Below are positions 7,735 through 12,663 of a stretch of DNA of 12,663 bases, piece after piece. Source of the stretch: Deltaproteobacteria bacterium (GTDB taxonomy: Bacteria > UBA10199 > SPLOWO2-01-44-7); NCBI GenBank assembly GCA_030688705.1, contig JAUYJH010000086.1, positions 1 through 12,663 of the forward strand, read 5' to 3'. The notes under the pieces are model-generated. The model was not told the DNA's origin. It ran no database searches and saw only the letters and a list, made by a program, of their open reading frames with translations. The number at the start of each line of letters is the position of its first letter. Position 1 is the first letter of the stretch. The position numbers and the translations under genes are program-made.

Positions 7735-7880
7735 ATGGGCGACAAAAAAATAATTGTATCGGTCTGCCGTTCCTGCATACGGGATAACGCCCAAAGTGAC
7801 GCGGCGTTGGCCAACGAAGAGTGCCTCAAAAATACGTGGCTTAAAAAATTGAAGAAGGGATTTTTTGGAAAAATTGCCGA
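7735..7880 (+). pseudogene. DUF1636-like metal-binding protein, 5' fragment split by IS30
   Basis: This is the first 48 codons of a gene interrupted by an IS30 element. The start ATG at 7735 has AAGAGG at 7726-7731, though with only 3 nt between them. The product begins MGDKKIIVSVCRSCIRDN, with C11 and C14 in a CxxC and a further C30. Its open frame continues past the insertion point into the element and ends at the TAG at 7975-7977, which would give an 80-residue chimaera. Joined to the 3' fragment after removal of the element and one target copy, it yields a continuous 123-codon frame. The family assignment rests mainly on the 3' part. The early CxxC followed about 40 residues later by CLxxC matches the DUF1636 layout. 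Confidence 0.7.
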
Positions 7881-7881
7881 C
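7869..7881 (+). repeat. 13-bp direct repeat flanking the IS30 element, left copy
   Basis: AAAAATTGCCGAC is repeated exactly at 8941-8953. In the reconstructed uninterrupted gene the two copies would be a 15-bp-period tandem repeat encoding KIAELKIAD. The alternative reading is a long target duplication of the insertion sequence. Confidence 0.75.
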
Positions 7882-7908
7882 CCCAGTTCAATAAGTAAGT
7901 GCAACGCT
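7881..7908 (+). repeat. IS30 left terminal inverted repeat
   Basis: The outer bases are CCCCAGTTCAA and the inner core is AAGTGCAACGCT. Five mismatched bases separate the two matching blocks shared with the right repeat. Confidence 0.8.
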
Positions 7909-7945
7909 TGGGAAAGCGAGGTTGGATGTGGTAACCCAAGTGTTC

Positions 7946-8920
7946 ATGAGCAAAGGATACAAGCAGTTAACGGTTAGGGAGAGGGATTTGATAGGAGCCT
8001 TAAAGGCCTCTGGTAAGAGCCTTGGAGAAATCGGCAAGGAGCTTGGGCGTAACAAGTCGACGATTGCTCGTGAGCTTCACCGCAATGGGCCGCCGATTCG
8101 CACGGGATATTACCTGCCTCACAAAGCGCATGAAAGAGCTGTGGAGAGACGGAGCGAGTCTCGAAAAATAACCAGATTAAAAAGCGCTGAGATCAAAGAA
8201 TATGTTGGCTCAAAACTGGCAATCCGGTGGTCACCCGAATTGATTGCAGGCAGATTGCAGATTGAACACCCCGGCCAAAAAATCAGCCATGAGGCGATCT
8301 ATCAATGGATATACAACGAGGCTAAAGAATATATCCCGTACCTGATTAGAAAACATCGGCACAGATGGAAGAAAGGACATTCCCGCAAACACCAGAAAGT
8401 CCATATTCCATGCCGAGTTGGCATAGATGAGAGACCAGAGCATATCGGCAAACGTTTAGAGGCCGGACATTGGGAGGCCGATACTGCTGTTTCGCGACAA
8501 AGTAAATCGGCCTTGCATATTATGACTGAACGCAAAACTAGATTTTCCATGATAGACAAACTCGCAAGCAGAGAGGCTAAAGAAGTGAGATCAACAATCA
8601 TTCGGCGTTTAGAGAAAAAACCAAAATCCATGAAGCGCACCATTACCTACGATAACGGCACGGAAAATACCCGCCATGTCATGGTTAATAACCATGTCGG
8701 AACAAAATCGTATTTTTGTAATCCGTATCACAGCTGGGAAAAAGGCACCGTCGAAAATACGATCGGTATTGTTCGGTGGTTTCTTCCAAAGAAAACTGAT
8801 TTTGCCAAAGTATCAGACGAGCAGATCAACGATATTGAAAATTGGATTAACAACCGGCCCCGAAAATGCTTAAACTTCATGACCCCAAACGAGGCCTATA
8901 AATCAGAGTGTTGCACTTGA
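7946..8920 (+). CDS. IS30-family transposase
   Basis: The 324-residue DDE transposase appears intact. The N-terminus (YKQLTVRERDLIGALKASGKSLGEIGKELGRNKSTIARELHRN) is the helix-turn-helix typical of IS30 enzymes, which binds the element's ends. Catalytic residues by pattern are D179 (GHWEADTAV), D236 (TYDNGTEN) and E270 (SWEKGTVENTIG). The C-terminal NRPRKCLNFMTPNEAY is also standard. The ATG at 7946 gives the family's usual MSKGYKQLT start. A GTG at 7928 has a better-placed GAGG (6 nt upstream) and would add 6 residues, so it is a real alternative. The stop codon lies inside the right inverted repeat, as is usual in this family, whose proteins often end in residues encoded by GTTGCACTT. The enzyme would support transposition of this copy. 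Confidence 0.96.
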   Translation: MSKGYKQLTVRERDLIGALKASGKSLGEIGKELGRNKSTIARELHRNGPPIRTGYYLPHKAHERAVERRSESRKITRLKSAEIKEYVGSKLAIRWSPELIAGRLQIEHPGQKISHEAIYQWIYNEAKEYIPYLIRKHRHRWKKGHSRKHQKVHIPCRVGIDERPEHIGKRLEAGHWEADTAVSRQSKSALHIMTERKTRFSMIDKLASREAKEVRSTIIRRLEKKPKSMKRTITYDNGTENTRHVMVNNHVGTKSYFCNPYHSWEKGTVENTIGIVRWFLPKKTDFAKVSDEQINDIENWINNRPRKCLNFMTPNEAYKSECCT

Positions 8921-8934
8921 AGGTTGAATTCGGG
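8907..8934 (-). repeat. IS30 right terminal inverted repeat
   Basis: Read on the minus strand it starts CCCGAATTCAA and has the core AAGTGCAACACT, matching the left repeat at 20 of 28 positions. It contains the transposase stop codon. Confidence 0.8.
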
Positions 8935-9163
8935 CGAACTAAAAATTGCCGACTGTCTTACCAATTGCCACAAACCCAATTCGGTACAAATCAGCCGCGA
9001 CGACGGAGAAATGCTTTTAGGATGGATATGCTCTGAAAGCCTGGTCGATGAGGTGGTGAAACTGGCCGATCAATTGAAAAAAGGGACAACCCCTTTGAAA
9101 CCCTCCACCGCTTTAAAAGAAAAACTGATTGAAATCCATCCCGTGACAAAATGGGACGGCTGA
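8935..9163 (+). pseudogene. DUF1636-like metal-binding protein, 3' fragment
   Basis: This is the remaining 75 codons of the gene split by the IS30 element, starting with the right copy of the CGA target. The frame reads ELKIADCLTNCHKPNSVQIS, then RDDGEMLLGW, LVDEVVKLADQLKKG and LKEKLIEIHPV. The pattern CLxxC followed by a hydrophobic strand, RDDG and a closing basic-hydrophobic segment matches the C-terminal half of DUF1636 predicted metal-binding proteins (C55 and C59 of the rebuilt protein). A thioredoxin-like 2Fe-2S ferredoxin fold is a related alternative. A TTG at 8924 inside the inverted repeat could in principle start translation of this half alone, but without the N-terminal CxxC it would probably be inactive. 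It ends 4 bp from the convergent gene for a secreted protein. Confidence 0.68.
8941..8953 (+). repeat. 13-bp direct repeat flanking the IS30 element, right copy
   Basis: AAAAATTGCCGAC is identical to 7869-7881. It lies 6 bp outside the element border defined by the inverted repeats. Confidence 0.75.
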
Positions 9164-9167
9164 TCCT

Positions 9168-9851
9168 TTACTGCCCCACGCCGTAGCGGGCGGCGGGCCT
9201 GGGCGCTTCGGCGCTTTCCGTATTTACATTATTCTCTTCCGGCTTTTGGGGGGGCATGGCTTCCGCCGGCTGATCTGCCGGTTGATCCACTCCAATCAAG
9301 GCAGGGCACCTTTTTTTGCAGGAATCTTTTCCATTTTTTTGCGGTTGAGGAGCGGCCACTTCCTCAATCTGCGCGGCAACCGGCGCGGCTGTTCCTACCG
9401 AAGCCGTCAGCCATTTCCACTCTCCACCCTTCCAAGTGGCCACCGCTTTTTTTCCAGAACCGGTCTGAATGACAAATTCCACATCTTCCATCGGTTTAAA
9501 CTCACCGGCCAGCTGGGGAGTGTAATATTGAAGTCTCTCCATGAGCGTTTTGTTGAAAGTGTTGATATGCCTTGTCACCAGCTCCTGCATTTGGGCCCGG
9601 TTGGCGGTCAGTTTTTCACCAAGCAGGGTGAGGCTCATACCGAGCCGCATATCGTCGGTTAAACGCGGCACATAAACGATCCTTTGCGTCGATAAATAGA
9701 GGCTCACCGCATCGACCTGATTCAAAAAAAGTTTTCCGGCGGTCAACTGTTCCCCGGCGTTAAAGGTCTCTTTCTGAATGCGAGCGTGGGCACTTACACT
9801 GACTAATGCGAGACAAATCGTCAGCAATATTTTTTTATTCATGGGCACCAT
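9168..9851 (-). CDS. Secreted protein of unknown function with signal peptide
   Basis: The product is 227 residues. Two lysines at positions 6-7 and a hydrophobic core (ILLTICLALVSVS) lead to AHA, giving a Sec-type signal peptide with likely cleavage after residue 23, so it should be periplasmic or external. The mature part to about residue 150 looks like a compact alpha/beta domain (GKLFLNQVDAVSLYLSTQRIVYVPRL ... VEFVIQTGSGKKAVATWKGGEWKWL). The remainder is low-complexity Ala/Pro/Gln/Glu with one CKKRC pair (178-182) that could form a disulfide. There is no lipobox. The ATG at 9851 is chosen over the in-frame ATG at 9842 because AAGGAG at 9859-9864 is 7 nt upstream of it. I do not recognise the domain. 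The gene converges on the disrupted DUF1636-like gene with 4 bp between stops. Confidence 0.82.
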   Translation of the reverse strand: MVPMNKKILLTICLALVSVSAHARIQKETFNAGEQLTAGKLFLNQVDAVSLYLSTQRIVYVPRLTDDMRLGMSLTLLGEKLTANRAQMQELVTRHINTFNKTLMERLQYYTPQLAGEFKPMEDVEFVIQTGSGKKAVATWKGGEWKWLTASVGTAAPVAAQIEEVAAPQPQKNGKDSCKKRCPALIGVDQPADQPAEAMPPQKPEENNVNTESAEAPRPAARYGVGQ

Positions 9852-9858
9852 ATTTTTT

Positions 9859-9864
9859 CTCCTT
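9859..9864 (-). promoter_or_regulatory. Ribosome binding site deciding the start at 9851
   Basis: AAGGAG on the minus strand is 7 nt from the ATG at 9851 and 16 nt from the alternative ATG at 9842, so the upstream start is preferred. Confidence 0.7.
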
Positions 9865-9994
9865 ACTTATGTTTCACCTATCTCTTCGTCCATCCCAAAA
9901 ATTAGTTGCGTGTTTTTTGCAATTTTTTTAGCAAGTGGGGATATAATATACAACTCATTGAAATTACAGTTATTTTTTTGATAGAATGACGCGC

Positions 9995-10063
9995 GTCACC
10001 CCGGCGAAAGCCGGGGTCCAGAAAAACCCACAAACACTGGATTCCGGCTTTCGCCGGAATGAC
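9995..10063. repeat. Paired-hairpin dispersed repeat (CCGGCGAAAGCCGG type)
   Basis: Two hairpins, ACCCCGGC/GCCGGGGT (9998-10017) and ATTCCGGC/GCCGGAAT (10041-10060), face each other. The outer 27-base arms (9995-10021 and 10037-10063) are themselves complementary at 23 positions, GTCACC... against ...GGAATGAC. This motif is widespread in intergenic DNA of many bacteria (from memory). No transposase is associated with it here. Confidence 0.82.
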
Positions 10064-10137
10064 GTTTTTAGAGGGGCCCTGAATAATTCCTCTTTAATGA
10101 AAAAAATTCATCGTGCGATAAAGCAGGAAAAAAAGGG

Positions 10138-10169
10138 AAAAAAGACAAATGGGTAAAAGCCCGCCATTT
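10138..10169 (-). terminator. Possible intrinsic terminator of the 354-codon gene
   Basis: On the minus strand AAATGGCGGG CTTTTA CCCATTT forms a GGG/CCC stem extended by AAAT/ATTT around a small bulge, followed by GTCTTTTTT. It lies 20 bp past the stop codon. The stem is short and imperfect. Confidence 0.4.
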
Positions 10170-10189
10170 AATGTCCTAAAAACATCCGC

Positions 10190-11254
10190 TCAACGGGAGT
10201 CAAAATAATTTGGCGGCGCATCTTGAAACCCCAAGTAATAACGATTGGCAAACAAAAAGGCCTTCAGCCAGCTGAAGGCTTCTCCTTCAAATCCCTTCTC
10301 AAACGTGAGGCGCAACCAATGAGCCCTCGGATTGTAACCGAGGACCCAATCCTTCAATCCGACTGCTTTCTGTGTGTGTCTTCTGCTTTCTATCACTGTT
10401 TCCTGTTCCGCTGTTGGAAGAGGAGCCAAAAGTGAAAGGCCAAACAGAGAAGCAGCAACCCCATTTGGTTTCATAAAGTTATCCAAAAAAGCCTTTTTAT
10501 CCCCATAAGGATTCCCCTCTACAGAGAGGTGGAGAGCAAGAGACTCTGCAGAGGGTTCAGACCCGATATAAATTACGCTCCCCCCAAATAAAAAGGTGGT
10601 CTCGCGGGGAGAGCCTTTTCTCAAAGACTCCAAAACCGACCGCACCCCTTTATATTGCAGAATAGATAAAAGAAACCACTGCCAAACATAAACTTCACTG
10701 ACCACGGCAGAAACAGCCTCCTCTTTTTTTCTCTTCACATAAAGAGAACTGTGAAGACCGACCGAATTTACTTTTGGCGCCAACAAGAGCGGGGGAGAGC
10801 TTCTAAGAAAATGACTATGGTAGAGCGGATTTGTGAGCCCGTTGGCCTTTGCAACTTTTTTCGCCGCCGCCATCCCCTCTTCCGGTGTTGCCAAAGGTCC
10901 GTGATAGGTCGACTGCCGATGGACAATCTCTCGGATGACCGCAGGCCGGACATGCTCGTGCCAGTCGCGGTCCCCAACCGATTCCACAGTATTTCGCAGC
11001 CATCCTCTAACCTCCCCTAATTTAGCGCCGCTACCCAATTGTGCAACAGCCCTCGCCATAGGAAAAGCCCATGCCGGGTTTCCGACAACCGGCAATAAAA
11101 CGGCAGAGGCTTTTAGCAAAGAGTCCCCGTCGACACCCGCAAGACTCATGTCAACATCGGTCGGCATCCGCGCAAAAAGGCCGACCGAAAGATCGGCTGT
11201 ATTCAGAGGGGCCATGGCGGCGGAAACAGAGGGAATACCGTAGAGTGATGCCAT
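10190..11254 (-). CDS. Unrecognised 354-residue protein
   Basis: I recognise no family. The protein has no clear signal peptide. Two moderately hydrophobic stretches (about 48-75 and 186-200, VSEVYVWQWFLLSILQ) are too weak to call as membrane spans. The middle and end are rich in aromatic residues (WLKAFLFANRYYLGFQ near the C-terminus). No Cys, nucleotide-binding loop or metal motif is visible. The start at 11254 has no Shine-Dalgarno sequence, and none of the later Met codons has one either. A TATAAT lies only 12 nt upstream of the ATG, so the message may be nearly leaderless. An ISNCY element sits 51 bp upstream of the start and may have cut off the native promoter. A terminator-like hairpin follows the stop. 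The open frame is long and free of stops, which supports a real gene, but function is unknown. Confidence 0.72.
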   Translation of the reverse strand: MASLYGIPSVSAAMAPLNTADLSVGLFARMPTDVDMSLAGVDGDSLLKASAVLLPVVGNPAWAFPMARAVAQLGSGAKLGEVRGWLRNTVESVGDRDWHEHVRPAVIREIVHRQSTYHGPLATPEEGMAAAKKVAKANGLTNPLYHSHFLRSSPPLLLAPKVNSVGLHSSLYVKRKKEEAVSAVVSEVYVWQWFLLSILQYKGVRSVLESLRKGSPRETTFLFGGSVIYIGSEPSAESLALHLSVEGNPYGDKKAFLDNFMKPNGVAASLFGLSLLAPLPTAEQETVIESRRHTQKAVGLKDWVLGYNPRAHWLRLTFEKGFEGEAFSWLKAFLFANRYYLGFQDAPPNYFDSR

Positions 11255-11266
11255 AGAGGGACAACT

Positions 11267-11289
11267 ATTATAAAAGGCTAAATTGTCAA
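11267..11289 (-). promoter_or_regulatory. Promoter-like hexamers with unusual spacing
   Basis: The minus strand has a perfect TTGACA (11284-11289) and a perfect TATAAT (11267-11272), but only 11 nt separate them instead of about 17, so they cannot serve as one standard sigma-70 promoter. The TATAAT ends 12 nt before the ATG of the 354-codon gene. Confidence 0.3.
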
Positions 11290-11305
11290 GCCTTGCTTGG
11301 CAGGG

Positions 11306-11333
11306 TGTGGTAGCTCAATGAAAATGTCAGGGT
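11306..11333 (+). repeat. ISNCY left terminal inverted repeat
   Basis: It begins TGTGGTAGCTCAATG and ends ATGTCAGGGT. The inner ten bases are identical to the right repeat; the five mismatches are all in the outer part. Confidence 0.85.
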
Positions 11334-11351
11334 TTAACAGATCAGTGATTA

Positions 11352-11361
11352 TGTCAGGGTA
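11352..11361 (+). repeat. Second copy of ATGTCAGGGT, subterminal
   Basis: It repeats the inner ten bases of the left terminal repeat 28 bp further in and overlaps the first base of the transposase start codon. A transposase-binding or autoregulatory role is inference. Confidence 0.6.
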
Positions 11362-12650
11362 TGAAAACAATCACCCTGACAATGAAAGAGCAAAACAGAG
11401 CCGCCATTCTCTCTAAACTGGCGAAGAGAAGAGGAAAAGGAACACCAACAATCCCGGAGTTGGCGGAGGCATTGGGTCTCTGTGAGAGGCAGATTTATCG
11501 GTTAAAGACCCGGTACAGAGAGAAGGGATCCCAAGGATTGGCCCATGGCAATCGGGGCAGAAAATCCCAGCGTAGGATATCCAAGGAAATGGAAGATAAA
11601 ATCGTGAAGCTGGCAACCGGTAAATATCAGGGATTCAATGACCATCATTTGGCAGAAAAGCTGAATGAGGTGGAAGGCCTTGTTATTTCCCGATCAACGG
11701 TACAAAGAACGCTCCGAGCCGGCGGGATTCCTTCTGTCAGAAAAAAAAGAAGGCCCAAACATCGCACGCGCAGGGAGAGAAAAGCGCAGGAAGGGATGAT
11801 GTTGCAAACCGACGGCTCCAACCATGATTGGCTGGAAGGTCGGGGGCCACGGCTCACCTTTCTGGGATTGATCGATGATGCCACCAATGAAGTCCCTGCC
11901 GGTTTTTTTGACGAGGCAGAGACGACGATGGGTTACCTGCGGCTTTTTTATGAAACTTTCTCTAAAAAGGGCCTCCCGGCCAGTATTTACGCCGATCGCC
12001 ACATGATCTTTCAAACACCGCGAGAGGCGACTCTGGAAGAACAATTGCAAAACAAAAGACCCGAGACACAGGTAGGTCGGGCCTTGAGAGAATTGGGAGT
12101 GACTCTCATCCCTGCCTATTCTTCCCAAGCCAAGGGAAGAGTCGAAAGGCTCTGGGGGACTTTTCAGGATCGTCTCGTCTCTGAATTGAGACTGGAAAAA
12201 GCGGCGGATAAGAACCACGCCAACGCCGTCGCCAAAAAAATCATCCCTCAACACAATCGCCGCTTCACCAAAAAACCGGCCAATCCCAAATCGGCCTGGA
12301 GACCGGTCCCAAATAATATCGACTTGATGCAAATCCTGTGTGTGAAGGAGCAAAGGACTGTCGCCAATGACAATACGATTTCTTACAACGGGGTCGCTTT
12401 CCAAATCCCCAAATCGAATCTTCGCCCTTCCTTTGCCAAAGCGAAGGTGGAAGTCCGTTCCCTGATCAACGATGAAATCCACGTTTATTACAAAAATCAG
12501 CGCATTGCCAAATATTATCCCAAAACAATTCAATTAAAGGCCCATAGACAAACGATCTCGGACGCAAACGATCTGAGGGATACCCCAAAAATGAAAGAAG
12601 GAATCATACCATGGAAACAAAATACCCTGTCACCTACCCTGACATATTGA
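11361..12650 (+). CDS. ISNCY-family (IS1202-like) transposase
   Basis: The 429-residue protein has an N-terminal helix-turn-helix (TIPELAEALGLCERQIYRLKTRYREKG, about 30-56), a second DNA-binding region (GFNDHHLAEKLNEVEGLVISRSTVQRTLRAGGI, 91-123) and a strongly basic linker. A DDE integrase core follows: D151 (MLQTDGSNHDWLEG), D212 (IYADRHMIF) and E262 (AKGRVERLWGTFQDRL). The signature HGNRGR and DGSxHDWLEGRGPRLTFLG match proteins annotated as ISNCY family. The C-terminus has a beta-rich segment. The frame is intact, and its stop overlaps the right inverted repeat. The ATG at 11361 directly follows a GTCAGGGT copy, leaving almost no Shine-Dalgarno spacing. The ATG at codon 8 is an alternative but has no better site. 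No programmed frameshift is apparent. Confidence 0.93.
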   Translation: MKTITLTMKEQNRAAILSKLAKRRGKGTPTIPELAEALGLCERQIYRLKTRYREKGSQGLAHGNRGRKSQRRISKEMEDKIVKLATGKYQGFNDHHLAEKLNEVEGLVISRSTVQRTLRAGGIPSVRKKRRPKHRTRRERKAQEGMMLQTDGSNHDWLEGRGPRLTFLGLIDDATNEVPAGFFDEAETTMGYLRLFYETFSKKGLPASIYADRHMIFQTPREATLEEQLQNKRPETQVGRALRELGVTLIPAYSSQAKGRVERLWGTFQDRLVSELRLEKAADKNHANAVAKKIIPQHNRRFTKKPANPKSAWRPVPNNIDLMQILCVKEQRTVANDNTISYNGVAFQIPKSNLRPSFAKAKVEVRSLINDEIHVYYKNQRIAKYYPKTIQLKAHRQTISDANDLRDTPKMKEGIIPWKQNTLSPTLTY

Positions 12651-12663
12651 CTGGGCTACGACA
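12636..12663 (-). repeat. ISNCY right terminal inverted repeat
   Basis: Read on the minus strand it begins TGTCGTAGCCCAGTC and ends ATGTCAGGGT. It contains the transposase stop codon and finishes exactly at the window end. Confidence 0.85.

Larger units (their letters stand above)
7881..8934 (+). mobile_element. IS30-family insertion sequence, complete
   Basis: The 1054-bp element carries one transposase gene and 28-bp imperfect terminal inverted repeats (7881-7908 and 8907-8934; 20 of 28 match, including the tip CCC, TTCAA and AAGTGCAAC). It is flanked directly by CGA on both sides (7878-7880 and 8935-8937), a 3-bp target duplication in keeping with the family's short duplications. Removing the element plus one CGA restores the reading frame of the host gene, which supports these borders. 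An alternative border set (7882-8940 with a 13-bp duplication) also restores frame but leaves the inverted repeats out of register with the tips. The length fits the 1.0-1.25 kb of the family. Confidence 0.88.
9852..10189. other. 338-bp gene-free stretch
   Basis: It holds the ribosome binding site of the secreted-protein gene (9859-9864), an A/T-rich leader with TATAAT-like hexamers on both strands around 9940-9952 but no convincing -35, a two-hairpin dispersed repeat (9995-10063) and a terminator-like hairpin for the gene on the right (10138-10169). No coding sequence or RNA gene is recognised. Confidence 0.6.
11306..12663 (+). mobile_element. ISNCY / IS1202-like insertion sequence, complete to the window edge
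   Basis: The 1358-bp element has 28-bp terminal inverted repeats beginning TGTNGTAGC (11306-11333 and 12636-12663, 23 of 28 match) and one intact transposase. The right repeat ends on the last base of the window, so the target duplication, which is long (over 20 bp) in IS1202-type elements, cannot be checked. Extra copies of the inner repeat word ATGTCAGGGT occur inside the left end. The insertion lies 51 bp upstream of the divergent 354-codon gene. Confidence 0.87.

Noticed and set aside
9917..9947. Plus-strand promoter (TTGCAA ... TATAAT) for a small RNA in the gene-free stretch
   Set aside because: The spacing is 19 nt and no plus-strand gene or clear terminator follows; insufficient support.
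11255..11305. Possible dif-like (XerC/XerD) site next to the ISNCY insertion
   Set aside because: Some IS1202-type elements sit beside such sites, but the left flank shows no resemblance to the dif arms; only a short CAAGC/GCTTG palindrome is present.
11694..12533. 279-codon open frame on the minus strand opposite the ISNCY transposase
   Set aside because: It lies wholly antisense to a transposase with all catalytic residues, and its own translation has no recognisable domain; it is a shadow of codon bias.

Overview
This window looks like a chromosomal stretch from a Gram-negative-type bacterium of roughly 50% GC. The mix of clear housekeeping genes, long unrecognised proteins, scattered palindromic repeats and two insertion sequences suggests an uncultured deltaproteobacterium-like lineage. 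That placement is an impression from protein style and codon use, not a demonstrated assignment. No tRNA, rRNA or CRISPR array was seen.

Layout. Positions 1-3659 are read leftward: an unrecognised 709-residue membrane protein, then tyrS (tyrosyl-tRNA synthetase), then the start of asd (aspartate-semialdehyde dehydrogenase), which runs off the left edge. A palindromic repeat lies between tyrS and asd. A 189-bp divergent region carries a good extended -10 promoter for the membrane protein. To its right an unrecognised 557-residue protein and a cystathionine beta-synthase with a C-terminal CBS-domain pair are read rightward, 41 bp apart. An A/T-rich imperfect inverted repeat follows. Next comes a leftward YqgE/AlgH gene, divergent from a small DUF1636-like cysteine-motif gene.

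The DUF1636-like gene is split by a complete IS30-family element (7881-8934). The element has 28-bp imperfect terminal inverted repeats and a 3-bp CGA target duplication. Removing the element and one CGA restores a 123-codon frame. The break point lies inside a 15-bp tandem repeat, which leaves an alternative 13-bp target duplication open.

Convergent with the split gene is a leftward gene for a secreted 227-residue protein with a signal peptide and a low-complexity tail. A 338-bp gene-free stretch follows, holding a paired-hairpin dispersed repeat. Then comes an unrecognised leftward gene of 354 residues. An ISNCY/IS1202-like element (11306-12663) lies 51 bp upstream of that gene's start codon, with 28-bp inverted repeats matching at 23 of 28 positions. 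Its right repeat ends on the last base of the window.

No coherent new multi-gene system can be demonstrated. The most notable items are the reconstructable IS30 disruption, the ISNCY element beside a near-leaderless gene, and the divergent pair of unrecognised large proteins. Asd, TyrRS and CBS are linked to aspartate-family, tyrosyl-tRNA and sulfur amino-acid metabolism, but the layout gives no reason to treat them as one pathway.
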